DNA of 64,000 nucleotides from Arthrobacter sp. ISL-48 (GCF_018613805.1 NZ_JAGGPL010000003.1:248001-312000); one strand, 5' to 3'; shown: positions 25,615-35,287, counted from the stretch's first letter. The notes: generated by a model not told the origin, from the sequence alone. Numbers and translations are program-made.

Positions 25615-26142
25615 CTAGGGCCGCCCGCTCCCCTGTCCGTTCTCGCGATTCAAGCCCTTGGCGTACGCGGCCTGCCCTACGTGCTGGAGGCAATCCGCGA
25701 TGGTGCTGACCAGGCGCACCCCAAGCGTGACAGGCGGGTCCCAGCGGGTGTCTACGATGCGGTCGAAGTCCTGATCGCCCAGAGTCTTCAAGAAGCCCAC
25801 GGTCTGCCGGTGAACGGCGTCGTAGTATTCGAGCAGAAGCTCCGGTGGAGCCTGCACGGCGTCGACTTTCTCCGTGGAATGGCCGTAGCCTGTGTCGCGC
25901 TCGGGCAGCGGCAGGCCGAAGCGCCCGACATAACCCTGGGACGTCCACACCTGATCAAGGCCGGCGGCGGAGGCGACCTGCGCATCCTCGACCCGGCTGA
26001 GGTGCCAGATCAACCACGCAATCGAGTTTCCGCTCCCGGCGGGCCGACGGATCAGAGACTCGTCGTCGACCCCTTCGAGGGTGGTGGCCACCGTTTCACT
26101 GATCCGGCCGAAGGCGTCCAGCAGCAGTTCGTTGGATTTCAT
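25615..26142 (-). CDS. DinB family protein (mycothiol-dependent transferase-like)
   Basis: A 175-residue four-helix-bundle DinB-superfamily protein. LLDAFGRISETVATTLEGV opens it, IAWLIWHLSRVEDAQV (first metal-binding His in HLSR) follows, and the C-terminal VSTIADCLQHVGQAAYAKG supplies further His ligands. In mycothiol-using Actinobacteria such proteins include MDMPI-type and mycothiol S-transferases, so that assignment is likely but the substrate is not known. ATG 26142 has AGGGGG seven bases upstream. Confidence 0.82.
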   Translation of the reverse strand: MKSNELLLDAFGRISETVATTLEGVDDESLIRRPAGSGNSIAWLIWHLSRVEDAQVASAAGLDQVWTSQGYVGRFGLPLPERDTGYGHSTEKVDAVQAPPELLLEYYDAVHRQTVGFLKTLGDQDFDRIVDTRWDPPVTLGVRLVSTIADCLQHVGQAAYAKGLNRENGQGSGRP

Positions 26143-26306
26143 CGAGTCCCCCTGATGCTCATTTGCTGTCAGCCCCATGCTTGCATGGGTGCGTCACCAG
26201 CGGATAGGGCAGCTTCGTATCACCCTTCCGGAGACCGCCGCCGCCCAGACCGCCTATTGGCGATTGGCGCGCCCCCAAGCCGGCGCCCAGGGAGATCATC
26301 CAACAG

Positions 26307-26852
26307 TCAGTTTTCCGCGGCGCGAACCACCTCTACGTCAAAGTCCAGGTCAAAGTAGCGGCCCACCCATCCCTTGGCCCCCGTGATACCGAACGAATAG
26401 CGGTCCAGATGGTCCGCCCGGGCCAGCACTTGGATTCGGCCGGAATTTCGGGCTACCCAGGATGAGACGGGCAATTGCACCGGGGCGAGGACCCCATGCA
26501 TGACCACGGTCCCGAGGAGCACTATCCCGCGTTTGTCCTCCCGCACCTCTGTGGAAGTGAACTCGATCTGCGGAAAACTGGCAACGTCCAACAGGCCCGG
26601 AGCCTTGACATCTCGATCCCGCTTTGGATTGTCGGACGTGAAGCTGTCCGCGGCGATGGTCGCGGAGACGTGGCAGTCCGCGAGCGACTCTCCGATCTCC
26701 AGCCGCCCGGACGCGATGCTGAATTTGGCGCGTACCTTGCCCAGGCCGAACATGTGCAGGCTTGTGTAGGTGATGGCCGAGCGGACACCGTCAATGCGGT
26801 ATGTGCCGGCGCCGGGGATGGTAAGGACTTTTGTATCTGGCTGGATGGTCAT
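26307..26852 (-). CDS. YceI family protein
   Basis: A 181-residue lipocalin-like beta-barrel of the YceI family, proteins that bind isoprenoid-type lipids. Typical features: TYRIDGVRSAITYTSLHMFGLGKVRAKF, then LADCHVSATIAADSFTSDNPKRDRDVK and FPQIEFTSTEV. No signal peptide, unlike E. coli YceI; cytosolic forms are common. It is divergent from a MarR regulator 127 bases away, suggesting that MarR may control it. Confidence 0.9.
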   Translation of the reverse strand: MTIQPDTKVLTIPGAGTYRIDGVRSAITYTSLHMFGLGKVRAKFSIASGRLEIGESLADCHVSATIAADSFTSDNPKRDRDVKAPGLLDVASFPQIEFTSTEVREDKRGIVLLGTVVMHGVLAPVQLPVSSWVARNSGRIQVLARADHLDRYSFGITGAKGWVGRYFDLDFDVEVVRAAEN

Positions 26853-26926
26853 GGCCGTGCTCCTTTGGACTTTTGCCGGAATCCCCCATGCCGGGCAGTT
26901 GCTGATGTATCATCAATTTTGCCGTG

Positions 26927-26932
26927 TATAAT
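26927..26932 (+). promoter_or_regulatory. -10-like TATAAT ahead of marR-type gene
   Basis: TATAAT lies 48 bases upstream of the regulator start, in an AT-rich stretch with a partly symmetrical TGATGTATCATCA nearby (26903-26915), which could be an operator for the divergent YceI and MarR genes. No good -35 hexamer at the usual distance. Confidence 0.35.
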
Positions 26933-26979
26933 GCTGATATGTCAACAACTTTTGCTCGATCCCTTCGAAAGGAATCCAC

Positions 26980-27474
26980 TTGCCAAAGCCTCATTGGTTG
27001 AGCAAGGACGAGGAGGAAGCGTGGCTCGCCTACATTCTTTTCAGCCGTCAACTGGCCGCCGGAATGGAGCGCCAGCTGGCCGGGAGCGGAGTGTCCGGCG
27101 CGGACTACCAAATGCTCGCTCCGCTCGCTGAAGCCGGCGACACGGGGATGCGCCCGAGGGACCTGGGATACAGTGCTGGCTGGGACCGCAGCCGGCTGGC
27201 GCACCAGTTGGGACGCATGGAGAAGCGGGGGCTTGTCACCCGCCGGCCCGCTGTAGACGATGGCCGCGGTACTGTGGTCCACCTCACCGAAGCCGGTCGG
27301 GATGCCTTGCGGGCGGCATCCCCCGGCCACATCGCATGGGTCCGGGAGAACTTTCTCTCGCTGATGACGCCCGAGGATCGTCGGGTACTGGTGGCACTTT
27401 CCGAACGGGTGATGGCCAAACTCGAGCCCGGCTCACACGCCCGCTTGCCCGTGGGGACTCCAGGCCCGGTTTGA
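26980..27474 (+). CDS. MarR family transcriptional regulator
   Basis: A 164-residue winged-helix regulator. A dimerisation helix (WLAYILFSRQLAAGMERQLAGSG) is followed by the recognition region SAGWDRSRLAHQLGRMEKRGLVTRRPAVDDGRGTVVHLTEAG, with the wing Arg typical of MarR proteins. The start is TTG at 26980 with AAAGGA seven bases upstream. Divergent from YceI. The next gene downstream is beyond a c-di-AMP riboswitch. Confidence 0.88.
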   Translation: MPKPHWLSKDEEEAWLAYILFSRQLAAGMERQLAGSGVSGADYQMLAPLAEAGDTGMRPRDLGYSAGWDRSRLAHQLGRMEKRGLVTRRPAVDDGRGTVVHLTEAGRDALRAASPGHIAWVRENFLSLMTPEDRRVLVALSERVMAKLEPGSHARLPVGTPGPV

Positions 27475-27554
27475 GACGGTCACGAAGAATCGACGAAATG
27501 CCCGCTTATCGGCTGAGCTTAACGGTCCCGGGTCGACTCGCCGCCGAGCATATA

Positions 27555-27573
27555 CTCGTTACCGAAACGTGAC
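27555..27573 (+). promoter_or_regulatory. MtrA-like direct repeat (GTTAC-N6-GTGAC), upstream of riboswitch 2
   Basis: CTCGTTACCGAAACGTGAC differs from the element at 22771 by two bases in its middle and one in its flank, and lies 80 bases ahead of riboswitch P1 (83 for the other). Its shared spacing makes chance unlikely. Identity of the binding protein is inference. Confidence 0.5.
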
Positions 27574-27634
27574 TTAATGGCGGAGTTCCTGTACGGTTTT
27601 GGGGTGGCCCATCTAGGTCGGGCCGCGTCCGGGC

Positions 27635-27797
27635 TGACGCCGAGCTCTGCCACATCCCGGACTCCCAGACACTAAGGCAGAGACGGGGGACCCACAGTCT
27701 TCGGGCCGCTGCCCAGCGGCCCTAGGGGTGAAGCCGTCACTTAACGTGCCGGCCGGTTGACCTCTTCCGAACCCGACAGCTAACTCCGCAGGCGTTT
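27635..27797 (+). promoter_or_regulatory. c-di-AMP riboswitch (ydaO/yuaA type) 2
   Basis: In order: GACGCCGAGC, a hairpin, ACGGGGGACCCA, TAGGGGTGAAGC, and the hallmark CCGAACCCGACAGCTAACT then CCGCAGGCGTTT. P1 closes between GACGCC at 27636 and GGCGTT at 27796. The ATG of the next gene is 15 bases after its end, with GAGAGG as ribosome-binding site. It is a second copy of the arrangement at 22.8-23.0 kb. Confidence 0.93.
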
Positions 27798-27811
27798 GAG
27801 AGGCATCCATC

Positions 27812-28963
27812 ATGTCCCGTTCGCTGGATCAGTCGCGCCCTTCCAGGGCCGGTCGACACCGCGCAGAAGCTGCGCAACTCGTCACCACACCACTCACCCC
27901 GATAAGCCCCGAAGCCGACACGCCAATCGCCGGGCCCGCTCCCACGCAACCAGCCTCCGCTCCACTGCGACGAAGCAGGAACAGGCGCCCGGCCTTCGAA
28001 GTACCGCCTGCCCCGGAAACAGCCCCCCAGGCGGAAGCAGCACTTCCTTCAACTGAAGCACTTGCGGTAGTAGCGCTGACCGGGAACTCCGCCACGGAAA
28101 CCGCGCACATCACCGCGCCCGAGGCAACGCGACGCGTCAGGACGCGACGCGAGGCAGCCGAGAAGCAAACTGAGGCCACGCCGGCTGCAGCCCAGAACAG
28201 GGAGCCAGCGACAGTAGTGCGCCCTCAGATACCTGCTGCCTTCCGTTCCGACCCCCAGTCCGTCCTGAGGAAAGCAGCTTCAGTTCGCGTGATGGGTCAC
28301 CGGATGGCCGTAGTCACTGGCGCCTTTGCCGTACTGCTTGCCGTCGGCACGGCCAGCCAAGCCACCGAGCTGCCCTTTTTCGGCAAGGAGGCGACCGCTC
28401 AGGATGCCCCCGGATCAACGGACGCCACTCGAGCCACGTTGGGAACGCGGCCTACCTACGTAAACGGCCGGTCGACGCCCCAGCCCAGTACTTCAAGCAC
28501 TCCCCCGGGCACTGCGAGCGGAACCCCCACACTGCCCGCTCCGGGCGACGGCGATGTGCCGGTGGCTGTGGATCCAATCGGCACTGCTTTGCCAACCATC
28601 GCCCAGCCCGTGCCGGTGGACGCTCCCACGATGGCCGACATAGTGGCTGCGACTTCCGCGCCTGCTCCGCCCTCCACGGCACCTTCAAGCGTTCAGCCGC
28701 CGTCTGCCACTTCGGCGACGCCCGCCACATCAGCGGCGACACAGGCCCCGGCGGACACGCCGGCTCCAGCGACGTCCGAACCGACGACGACGCCGGCACC
28801 GACTGCAACACCGCCTGCACCTACCGCGGTGGCTCCCTCCCCTACTGCGACCACCACCGCTACCGCGCCTACGTCCGAGGATGACGAGCAGAAGACATCA
28901 TCGACAACCGGGCCTGCGTCAGATCCCGACTGGCATCGGATGGATGGGTCGCGGAGCCGATGA
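27812..28963 (+). CDS. membrane-anchored Pro/Thr/Ala-rich protein under c-di-AMP riboswitch
   Basis: A 383-residue protein with no recognised catalytic domain. Residues 1-160 are a basic cytoplasmic-like part, with the Arg/Ala-rich RRVRTRREAAEKQ. A membrane segment (MAVVTGAFAVLLAVGTASQA) lies near residue 168. The outer part is low-complexity Pro/Thr/Ser/Ala (PTATPPAPTAVAPSPTATT) and ends SRSR. Relatives with this N-terminal layout often carry a peptidase or Rpf domain after the stalk; here nothing follows, so it may be a truncated wall hydrolase or a bare stalk protein. ATG 27812 follows GAGAGG. Confidence 0.65.
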   Translation: MSRSLDQSRPSRAGRHRAEAAQLVTTPLTPISPEADTPIAGPAPTQPASAPLRRSRNRRPAFEVPPAPETAPQAEAALPSTEALAVVALTGNSATETAHITAPEATRRVRTRREAAEKQTEATPAAAQNREPATVVRPQIPAAFRSDPQSVLRKAASVRVMGHRMAVVTGAFAVLLAVGTASQATELPFFGKEATAQDAPGSTDATRATLGTRPTYVNGRSTPQPSTSSTPPGTASGTPTLPAPGDGDVPVAVDPIGTALPTIAQPVPVDAPTMADIVAATSAPAPPSTAPSSVQPPSATSATPATSAATQAPADTPAPATSEPTTTPAPTATPPAPTAVAPSPTATTTATAPTSEDDEQKTSSTTGPASDPDWHRMDGSRSR

Positions 28964-29226
28964 GCGAAACAGAAAGTCATGGACACCGGCCGCATCGCCA
29001 CGAAGGTGATCGCCTGCATGAACGGCCGGCACAGCAGCCTCACACCGTCCCAGCCGGAACTGACCCACTGGGCCGCCTCGGAGCACCGCAGTTCATGTCG
29101 ACGAGGGCATCGACGTGTTGGAAGATATCGAGGCCTGACTGTCCAGGACGAGCTCTGCCGTGAGGTGCTGCTAGGCTACGCTAGCGGCCGCTGGGGCCGC
29201 ACTTATCAAGTTCGGGGACTGATCTC

Positions 29227-29709
29227 ATGCGCTCAAAAATCCTGCTTCGCCTTTCCGTCTATGGGGCAGCCGCGGCAGCGGTGATGAGTGTCGTTGCAGT
29301 GCCGGCCCATGCAGCCAGCACCCAGGGAGCCGAGATGACAAGCACCGGTGGGTGCACTGAGCCGACGCCGGATGTCACCGCGTGCACGTCACTCACAGAA
29401 CGACGCATCGAAGTTCTCACCCCGGCCGGAATTGCGGTGTTCCGCGGTGAACGCGAGTATTCGGATGCAACCAGCTACCCTGGCGGCTCGTATACCATCG
29501 AAGGCACGCGCAAGTACGTCTACGTGTACGCATCGTCTGTGGCGGTTCCGGACGGCGTCATCTACTTCGATCCCAAGGTGGCCAAAGTGGGTGGTTCAGA
29601 CGTGTTGTCCTACTCTGACGGACTAACCTGCAACCTCGAGACCAACTTCGTGGAAGCGAACGGCACCGGCGGCTACGACCACAGCACTGGATCCTGCACC
29701 AGCGGCTAA
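29227..29709 (+). CDS. secreted hypothetical protein, 160 aa
   Basis: Not recognised. An N-terminal signal peptide (ILLRLSVYGAAAAAVMSVVAVPAHA) predicts export. The mature part is beta-rich and carries four Cys (TGGCTEPTPDVTACTS, LTCNLET, GSCTSG), likely two disulphides. Repeated aromatic strands (YTIEGTRKYVYVYASSVAV) suggest a compact beta-sandwich. A weak GGGGAC lies ahead of the ATG. Followed by a hairpin at 29775 shared with convergent nrdF. Confidence 0.7.
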   Translation: MRSKILLRLSVYGAAAAAVMSVVAVPAHAASTQGAEMTSTGGCTEPTPDVTACTSLTERRIEVLTPAGIAVFRGEREYSDATSYPGGSYTIEGTRKYVYVYASSVAVPDGVIYFDPKVAKVGGSDVLSYSDGLTCNLETNFVEANGTGGYDHSTGSCTSG

Positions 29710-29774
29710 GGGCCGCCTCTCCTCCGACAAGTGCCATCTCCCACGGTAACGGCCTTTAGATACTGCTCCAGATA

Positions 29775-29804
29775 ACCCGGTTGCGATTGCTGTCGCAACC
29801 GGGT
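29775..29804. terminator. hairpin between secreted-protein gene and nrdF (convergent)
   Basis: ACCCGGTTGCGA and TCGCAACCGGGT are perfect 12-base arms around a 6-base loop, 65 bases after the secreted protein stop. No long T-run on either side. It can serve both strands since nrdF converges from the other side. Confidence 0.7.
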
Positions 29805-29874
29805 CATCTGTGCCTCTTATGGAGTGCTCATCGTCCCTGAGGAGTGATGGCTCTCCGTCTGTTGATGAGTGGAA

Positions 29875-30882
<1,008 letters not shown>

Positions 30883-30889
30883 TTAAAGC

Positions 30890-30921
30890 GTACGACGGCG
30901 GGCGGGCGCCCGCCGTCGTAC
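30890..30921 (-). terminator. strong hairpin between nrdE and nrdF
   Basis: Perfect 15-base arms, GTACGACGGCGGGCG and CGCCCGCCGTCGTAC, around GG. On the minus strand this hairpin follows nrdE and is trailed by GCTTTAA. It could reduce or separate nrdF transcription or protect the upstream nrdHIE message. Confidence 0.6.
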
Positions 30922-30940
30922 TGTTACGGTTTAGTTGAAG

Positions 30941-33160
30941 CTACAACATGCAGGAGACGCAACCCTCCACCTCAGTCCCTTCCAGCGCGAGCTGGCGGAG
31001 GCGGATGTAGTAAACGGTCTTGATGCCCTTCTTCCAGGCATAGATCTGCGCCTTGTTGATGTCACGGGTGGTTGCCGTGTCCTTGAAGAACAGCGTCAGG
31101 GACAGGCCCTGGTCCACGTGCTGGGTGGCCGCGGCGTAGGTGTCGATGACCTTCTCGTAGCCGATCTCGTACGCGTCCTGGTAGTACTCCAGGTTGTCGT
31201 TGGTGAGGTACGGCGCCGGGTAGTAGACGCGGCCGAGCTTGCCCTCCTTGCGGATCTCAATCTTGGAAGCCACCGGGTGGATCGACGAGGTGGAGTTGTT
31301 GATGTAGGAGATCGAGCCCGTCGGCGGCACAGCCTGCAGGTTCTGGTTGTAGATGCCGTGCTCCATGACGGAAGCCTTGAGCTCGCGCCAGTCATCCTGC
31401 GTGGGGATGTGGATGTTCTTGAACAGCTCGGCGACCTTCTCGGTCTGCGGGACCCATTCCTGCTCCGTGTACTTGTCGAAGAACTCACCCGAGGCGTACT
31501 TGGACTTCTCGAAACCGCCAAACGTCTGGCCGGTCTGGATCGCCAGCTTATTGGAAGCACGGATGGCGTGGTAAACCACCGAGTAGAAGTAAATGTTGGT
31601 AAAGTCCAGGCCCTCTTCGGAGCCGTAGTGGACCCGCTCGCGGGCCAGGTAGCCGTGCAGGTTCATCTGGCCCAGGCCAATGGCGTGGCTCTGGTCGTTA
31701 CCCCGGGCGATGGAAGGCACAGAGGTGATGTTGGACATGTCCGAAACAGCCGAGAGCGACCGGATGGCAGTCTCGATGGTCAGGCCGAAGTCGGGTGAGT
31801 CCATGGTCTTGGCGATGTTCAGCGAGCCCAGGTTGCAGGAGATGTCCTTGCCGGTGTCCGCGTAGGACAGGTCATCGTTGTACGTGGTGGGCTGGGAAAC
31901 CTGGAGGATCTCCGAGCACAGGTTGGACATGATGATCTTGCCGTCGATCGGGTTGGCCCGGTTCACGGTGTCCTCGAACATGATGTACGGGTAACCGGAT
32001 TCGAACTGAATCTCGGCGAGGGTCTGGAAGAACTCGCGCGCCTTGATCTTGGTCTTCTTGATCCGGGAATCGTCCACCATCTCGTAGTACTTCTCGGTGA
32101 CCGAAACGTCAGAGAACGGCATCCCGTAGACGCGTTCGACGTCGTACGGCGAGAAGAGGTACATGTCCTCGTCCTTCTTGGCCAGCTCGAACGTGATGTC
32201 CGGGATGACGACGCCCAGCGAGAGGGTCTTGATGCGGATCTTCTCGTCCGCGTTCTCGCGCTTGGTGTCCAGGAAGCGGTAGATGTCCGGGTGATGGGCG
32301 TGCAGGTACACAGCGCCGGCGCCCTGGCGGGCTCCGAGCTGGTTAGCGTAGGAGAAGCTGTCCTCAAGGAGCTTCATCACGGGGATGACGCCGGAAGACT
32401 GGTTCTCGATCTGCTTGATCGGGGCGCCGACTTCGCGGATGTTGGTCAGGGCGAAGGCCACGCCGCCGCCGCGCTTGGACAGCTGCAGCGCGGAGTTGAT
32501 GGAACGGCCGATCGACTCCATGTTGTCTTCGATGCGGAGCAGGAAGCAGGAAACCAGCTCGCCGCGCTGCTTCTTGCCGGCGTTCAGGAAGGTGGGTGTG
32601 GCCGGCTGGAAGCGGCCTTCGATGATCTCGTCAACCATCTGCAGGGCCAGCTGCTCGTCGCCGCGGGCCAGATGCAGGGCCACCATGCAGACGCGGTCCT
32701 CGTAGCGCTCCAGGAAACGCTTGCCGTCGAATGTCTTCAGTGTGTAGGACGTGTAGAACTTGAAGGCGCCCAGGAAGGTCTCGAAGCGGAACTTCTTCTT
32801 GTAGGCGCGGTTGTAGAGCTCACGGATGAAGTTCATCGTGTACTGGTCGAGGGTCTCGCGCTCGTAGTACTGGTTCTTCACCAGGTAATCAAGCTTCTCC
32901 TCCAGGTCATGGAAGAACACAGTGTTGTTGTTCACGTGCTGCAGGAAGTACTGGTGGGCGGCCTCGCGGTCGGCTCCGAACTGGATCTCACCGTTGGGGC
33001 CGTACAGGTTAAGCATGGCGTTGAGCTCGTGATAACCCAGCCCCTTGTAGGCGGCCGGCATCTCGGGCTGCTCGACGGCGGCGCCCAGCTTTTCGGCAGC
33101 GGCGCGGATGCCCTGGCCTTCGGCCCTGGTTACTTCTGTGTCTGAGACAGTCGTGTCCAA
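30941..33160 (-). CDS. nrdE: class Ib ribonucleotide reductase alpha subunit NrdE
   Basis: The catalytic subunit, reducing NDPs to dNDPs. About 739 residues from a TTG start at 33160 (an ATG at 33061 is the alternative; TTG has AAGGA upstream and overlaps nrdI by 31 bases). Landmarks: [32 protein letters not shown] (active-site Cys), [25 protein letters not shown] (second Cys), [16 protein letters not shown], and the C-terminal redox pair CVSCML. The gene follows nrdH and nrdI in the usual order. Confidence 0.95.
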   Translation of the reverse strand: MDTTVSDTEVTRAEGQGIRAAAEKLGAAVEQPEMPAAYKGLGYHELNAMLNLYGPNGEIQFGADREAAHQYFLQHVNNNTVFFHDLEEKLDYLVKNQYYERETLDQYTMNFIRELYNRAYKKKFRFETFLGAFKFYTSYTLKTFDGKRFLERYEDRVCMVALHLARGDEQLALQMVDEIIEGRFQPATPTFLNAGKKQRGELVSCFLLRIEDNMESIGRSINSALQLSKRGGGVAFALTNIREVGAPIKQIENQSSGVIPVMKLLEDSFSYANQLGARQGAGAVYLHAHHPDIYRFLDTKRENADEKIRIKTLSLGVVIPDITFELAKKDEDMYLFSPYDVERVYGMPFSDVSVTEKYYEMVDDSRIKKTKIKAREFFQTLAEIQFESGYPYIMFEDTVNRANPIDGKIIMSNLCSEILQVSQPTTYNDDLSYADTGKDISCNLGSLNIAKTMDSPDFGLTIETAIRSLSAVSDMSNITSVPSIARGNDQSHAIGLGQMNLHGYLARERVHYGSEEGLDFTNIYFYSVVYHAIRASNKLAIQTGQTFGGFEKSKYASGEFFDKYTEQEWVPQTEKVAELFKNIHIPTQDDWRELKASVMEHGIYNQNLQAVPPTGSISYINNSTSSIHPVASKIEIRKEGKLGRVYYPAPYLTNDNLEYYQDAYEIGYEKVIDTYAAATQHVDQGLSLTLFFKDTATTRDINKAQIYAWKKGIKTVYYIRLRQLALEGTEVEGCVSCML

Positions 33161-33615
33161 AACTTGTCCAATCCTTGGTTGACCCGGGTGACGTCTTCCG
33201 GCGTTCCCATAAGTTCGAATCGATAGAGGTGCGGGACCTGGCATTTGGCGGCGATGATGTCCCCCGCCATGCAGTAGTTGTCCCCGAAGTTTGTGTTGCC
33301 GGCACCGATGACGCCGCGAATCAGTTTCCTGTTCTGCGGATTGTTCAGAAAACGGATGACCTGCCTGGGGACCGATCCTTCTCCTCCGGTGCCTCCATAC
33401 GTCGGCACCACCAGCACGTACGGCCTGCTGGCAAGAAGGGGTGCATCCTTGGCGTGGAGCGGGATCCGGGCCGACTCGCAGCCAAGCTTCGCAACGAAGC
33501 GGCTGGTGTTCTCGGAGGTAGAGGAAAAGTAGATCAGCTGGCTCTGCGTGGTGACGGGCTCCGCAGTGCCGCCGTTCACGGCGATGCAAGCTCCGGCCAC
33601 TGCTAGTGCTGCCAC
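33130..33615 (-). CDS. nrdI: NrdI flavodoxin-like activator of NrdF
   Basis: Flavodoxin-like protein (about 161 residues) needed to assemble the dimanganese tyrosyl radical of NrdF. FMN-binding features: [66 protein letters not shown] 33615 chosen because GAGGTGA lies five bases ahead; GTG 33624 is the alternative. Overlaps the nrdE start by 31 bases, suggesting coupling. Confidence 0.92.
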   Translation of the reverse strand: MAALAVAGACIAVNGGTAEPVTTQSQLIYFSSTSENTSRFVAKLGCESARIPLHAKDAPLLASRPYVLVVPTYGGTGGEGSVPRQVIRFLNNPQNRKLIRGVIGAGNTNFGDNYCMAGDIIAAKCQVPHLYRFELMGTPEDVTRVNQGLDKFWTRLSQTQK

Positions 33616-33669
33616 GGGAGTCACCTCAGCTGCATTGAACGTTGCCAGAAAGGAGGAAAACGGGAGGCC

Positions 33670-33915
33670 TTAGGCCACGGAGGATACGGCAGACAGTGCC
33701 AGTTCCTCGATCTTGTCTGGACGGAAGCCTGACCAATGATCCTGGTCAGTAACCACGACGGGTGCCTGCATGTAACCCAATGCCTTCAGGCGGTCCAGGG
33801 CCTCGGCGTCCTGTGAGATGTCAACGCTCTGGTACGTGATGCCCTTTTTATCCAGCGCACGGTACGTTGCGTTGCACTGAACACAAGCCGGCTTTGTGTA
33901 AACCGTAACGGTCAT
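33670..33915 (-). CDS. nrdH: glutaredoxin-like NrdH redoxin
   Basis: An 81-residue NrdH, electron donor for NrdE. Active site CVQC in VYTKPACVQCNATYRALDKK, cis-Pro in MQAPVVV and WSGFRPDKIEEL near the end. First gene of nrdHIEF; 54 bases ahead of nrdI. A dyad ACTACATGTAGT, 156 bases upstream, may bind NrdR. Confidence 0.95.
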   Translation of the reverse strand: MTVTVYTKPACVQCNATYRALDKKGITYQSVDISQDAEALDRLKALGYMQAPVVVTDQDHWSGFRPDKIEELALSAVSSVA

Positions 33916-34070
33916 GGTCCCTGTCCCCTTTATCGAATCTTCGTTCTTCTGAGGCGGGCCGTCCCGAACTGGAGTCCATGTCCGATTCTGCCCTTGCCTG
34001 CATGCCGCCCATGCGGCCCGTCTACAGTTTGATGTCTTGCGCTGGTGTCCCGCTCAAGCTGTATCTGAAT

Positions 34071-34082
34071 ACTACATGTAGT
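34071..34082 (-). promoter_or_regulatory. NrdR-box-like palindrome upstream of nrdH
   Basis: ACTACATGTAGT is a perfect palindrome resembling the core of NrdR boxes (ACACWATATATWGTGT pattern). A second, weaker symmetrical stretch TACAAGTA (34117-34124) lies 44 bases away, about four helical turns, as tandem NrdR boxes often do. NrdR itself is not in the window. Confidence 0.45.
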
Positions 34083-34443
34083 GCAGACGCCTCTTCGGAA
34101 CCCCAAGATGATGTATTACAAGTATGTCATTTAATGCACTTTTAATCCACAGCCACGGGCCGTCAAAATGTCCGGATTTCAGCCGATTTTGAGGACGAAG
34201 TCCACAGCCTGTGGAGTACTTAGCCACAATTAACCGCCAGCGTGTCGCGCTGTAGACGGCATGTCGCGCCTAGTGCCGCACCTGCTCGTGACACTCACCC
34301 CCGCCCGCAAAGGAGCTCCAGCGTCCTCAAGAGGTGATCAATCCCATGTCTTGTCCAGAATGAAGCGGGCCTTTCAGACCAGGCATGCCGCAGGGGCTTG
34401 TTGGCCCTGATCCCAAGAGATCTCAATGATGTTGTCAACGGAT

Positions 34444-34481
34444 TCCGTCGGGGTCCGGTTAGCGGTCCGGGCCCCGACGGA
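34444..34481. terminator. hairpin ending a 21-codon minus-strand ORF
   Basis: TCCGTCGGGG-t-CCGG and CCGG-g-CCCCGACGGA form a long near-perfect stem with a 6-base loop. On the minus strand the ORF starting ATG 34524 (AAGGA eight bases ahead) ends with TAA in the hairpin loop. Looks like a leader peptide/attenuator or a remnant with its terminator. Confidence 0.55.
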
Positions 34482-34662
34482 TCGACATTCTGGGTACAGG
34501 CTCGTGGGCTTTCGTGGTGGTCATGGTGGTGTTCCTTTCGTAGTGGGTGGGGCGGTGATGGTGTCCGGCCAGCACCCCTCTCCCCCGACGCTTCTATGTC
34601 TGTCAAGCCGGTGGGAACGGGTGCGGGCGCGGACTCAAGGTTTGCCGGTAGGGGCTAGACAG

Positions 34663-34740
34663 GCCGGAGCGGACACGTACAATCCGTCACGACAGCAACC
34701 AAAACAGAAAAACGCTTCTACAGCCCGAGCGAAGCGAGGT
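34663..34740 (+). repeat. island-boundary repeat, left copy
   Basis: About 78 bases closely matching 40193-40273 on the same strand. The best parts are CACGTAC, CAGAAAAACGCTTC and ACAGCCCGAGCGAAGCGAGG. The two copies differ by scattered substitutions and small indels and enclose 5.5 kb of accessory genes. Origin is unknown; could be ends of related mobile elements. Confidence 0.7.
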
Positions 34741-34764
34741 CCGTGCAGTCAACCTGGGCGCTAG

Positions 34765-35088
34765 CTAAGCGAGGCCGAAAACCGGAGTCTTCAGCCAGCG
34801 CGTGGTTTCCGGGCTGGGTTGTGGTGCTCTCGCGTACAGCAAAGGCTTGCTGGTGGCGCCCCCTAGCACTTCAGATGATGCGCCTTTGGAGCTCGCGTAC
34901 ACAGTCGTCCGTGACACCCTGAACAGTTCGGCCAGAGTATACTCACCGGCATCGTGCAGTGTCAGAAGATGCTTCCGCTGCGTCTTGGACAATTTTGGCT
35001 GCTTGCCATTCAGTAGCCCCTTCGCCTTGGCGACTGCCATGCCCTCGCGGGTGCGCATCCGGATCAGGTCTGCCTCAAACTCGGCCTG
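34765..35088 (-). pseudogene. serine recombinase/resolvase, C-terminal fragment
   Basis: Reads QAEFEADLIRMRTREGM then AVAKAKGLLNGKQPKLSKTQ and LAELFRVSRTTVYAS, the C-terminal helix and helix-turn-helix of resolvase/invertase-type serine recombinases. The N-terminal catalytic domain with the active Ser is missing: an in-frame TAA and unrelated sequence lie upstream at 35091. The break coincides with the tandem repeat at 35095. A remnant of a mobile element, probably inactive. Confidence 0.75.
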
Positions 35089-35094
35089 TTATTT

Positions 35095-35133
35095 TCCAAA
35101 GTCGTCTGCACAAACGTCCAAAGTCGTCTGCAC
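35095..35133 (+). repeat. tandem 17-base repeat, possible IS end
   Basis: TCCAAAGTCGTCTGCAC occurs at 35095-35111 and again at 35117-35133, a 22-base period. It starts right where the recombinase fragment is cut off. Repeated short motifs at element ends often serve as transposase binding sites; this is inference. Confidence 0.6.
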
Positions 35134-35287
35134 GTCTACTACATGTCCGGAAGGGGATCCCTAAACGCATGTTGCTGATTGGGCCGTCGCATCAGGGGAG
35201 CACCAGAGGCTATCGCGCCGCTGCATCCGCCGAAAAATCCGGAAGCTGGGCCGAGCTCTCTGAATCGGCTGACCGAACGGGTGCGGA

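Larger units (their letters stand above)
33916..34662. other. long intergenic region upstream of nrdH
   Basis: About 750 bases without a convincing full gene. It holds the NrdR-like dyad, a relatively AT-rich stretch (34060-34150) probably carrying the nrd promoter, a 21-codon minus-strand ORF at 34524-34459 with AAAGGA upstream, and the hairpin at 34444-34481 in which that ORF stops. It leads into the repeat at 34663 that begins the island. Confidence 0.5.

Noticed and set aside
33916..34300. Possible replication origin or DnaA-box cluster upstream of nrdH
   Set aside because: Some CCACAG-type sequences occur, but no repeated TTATCCACA boxes and no dnaA/dnaN nearby.
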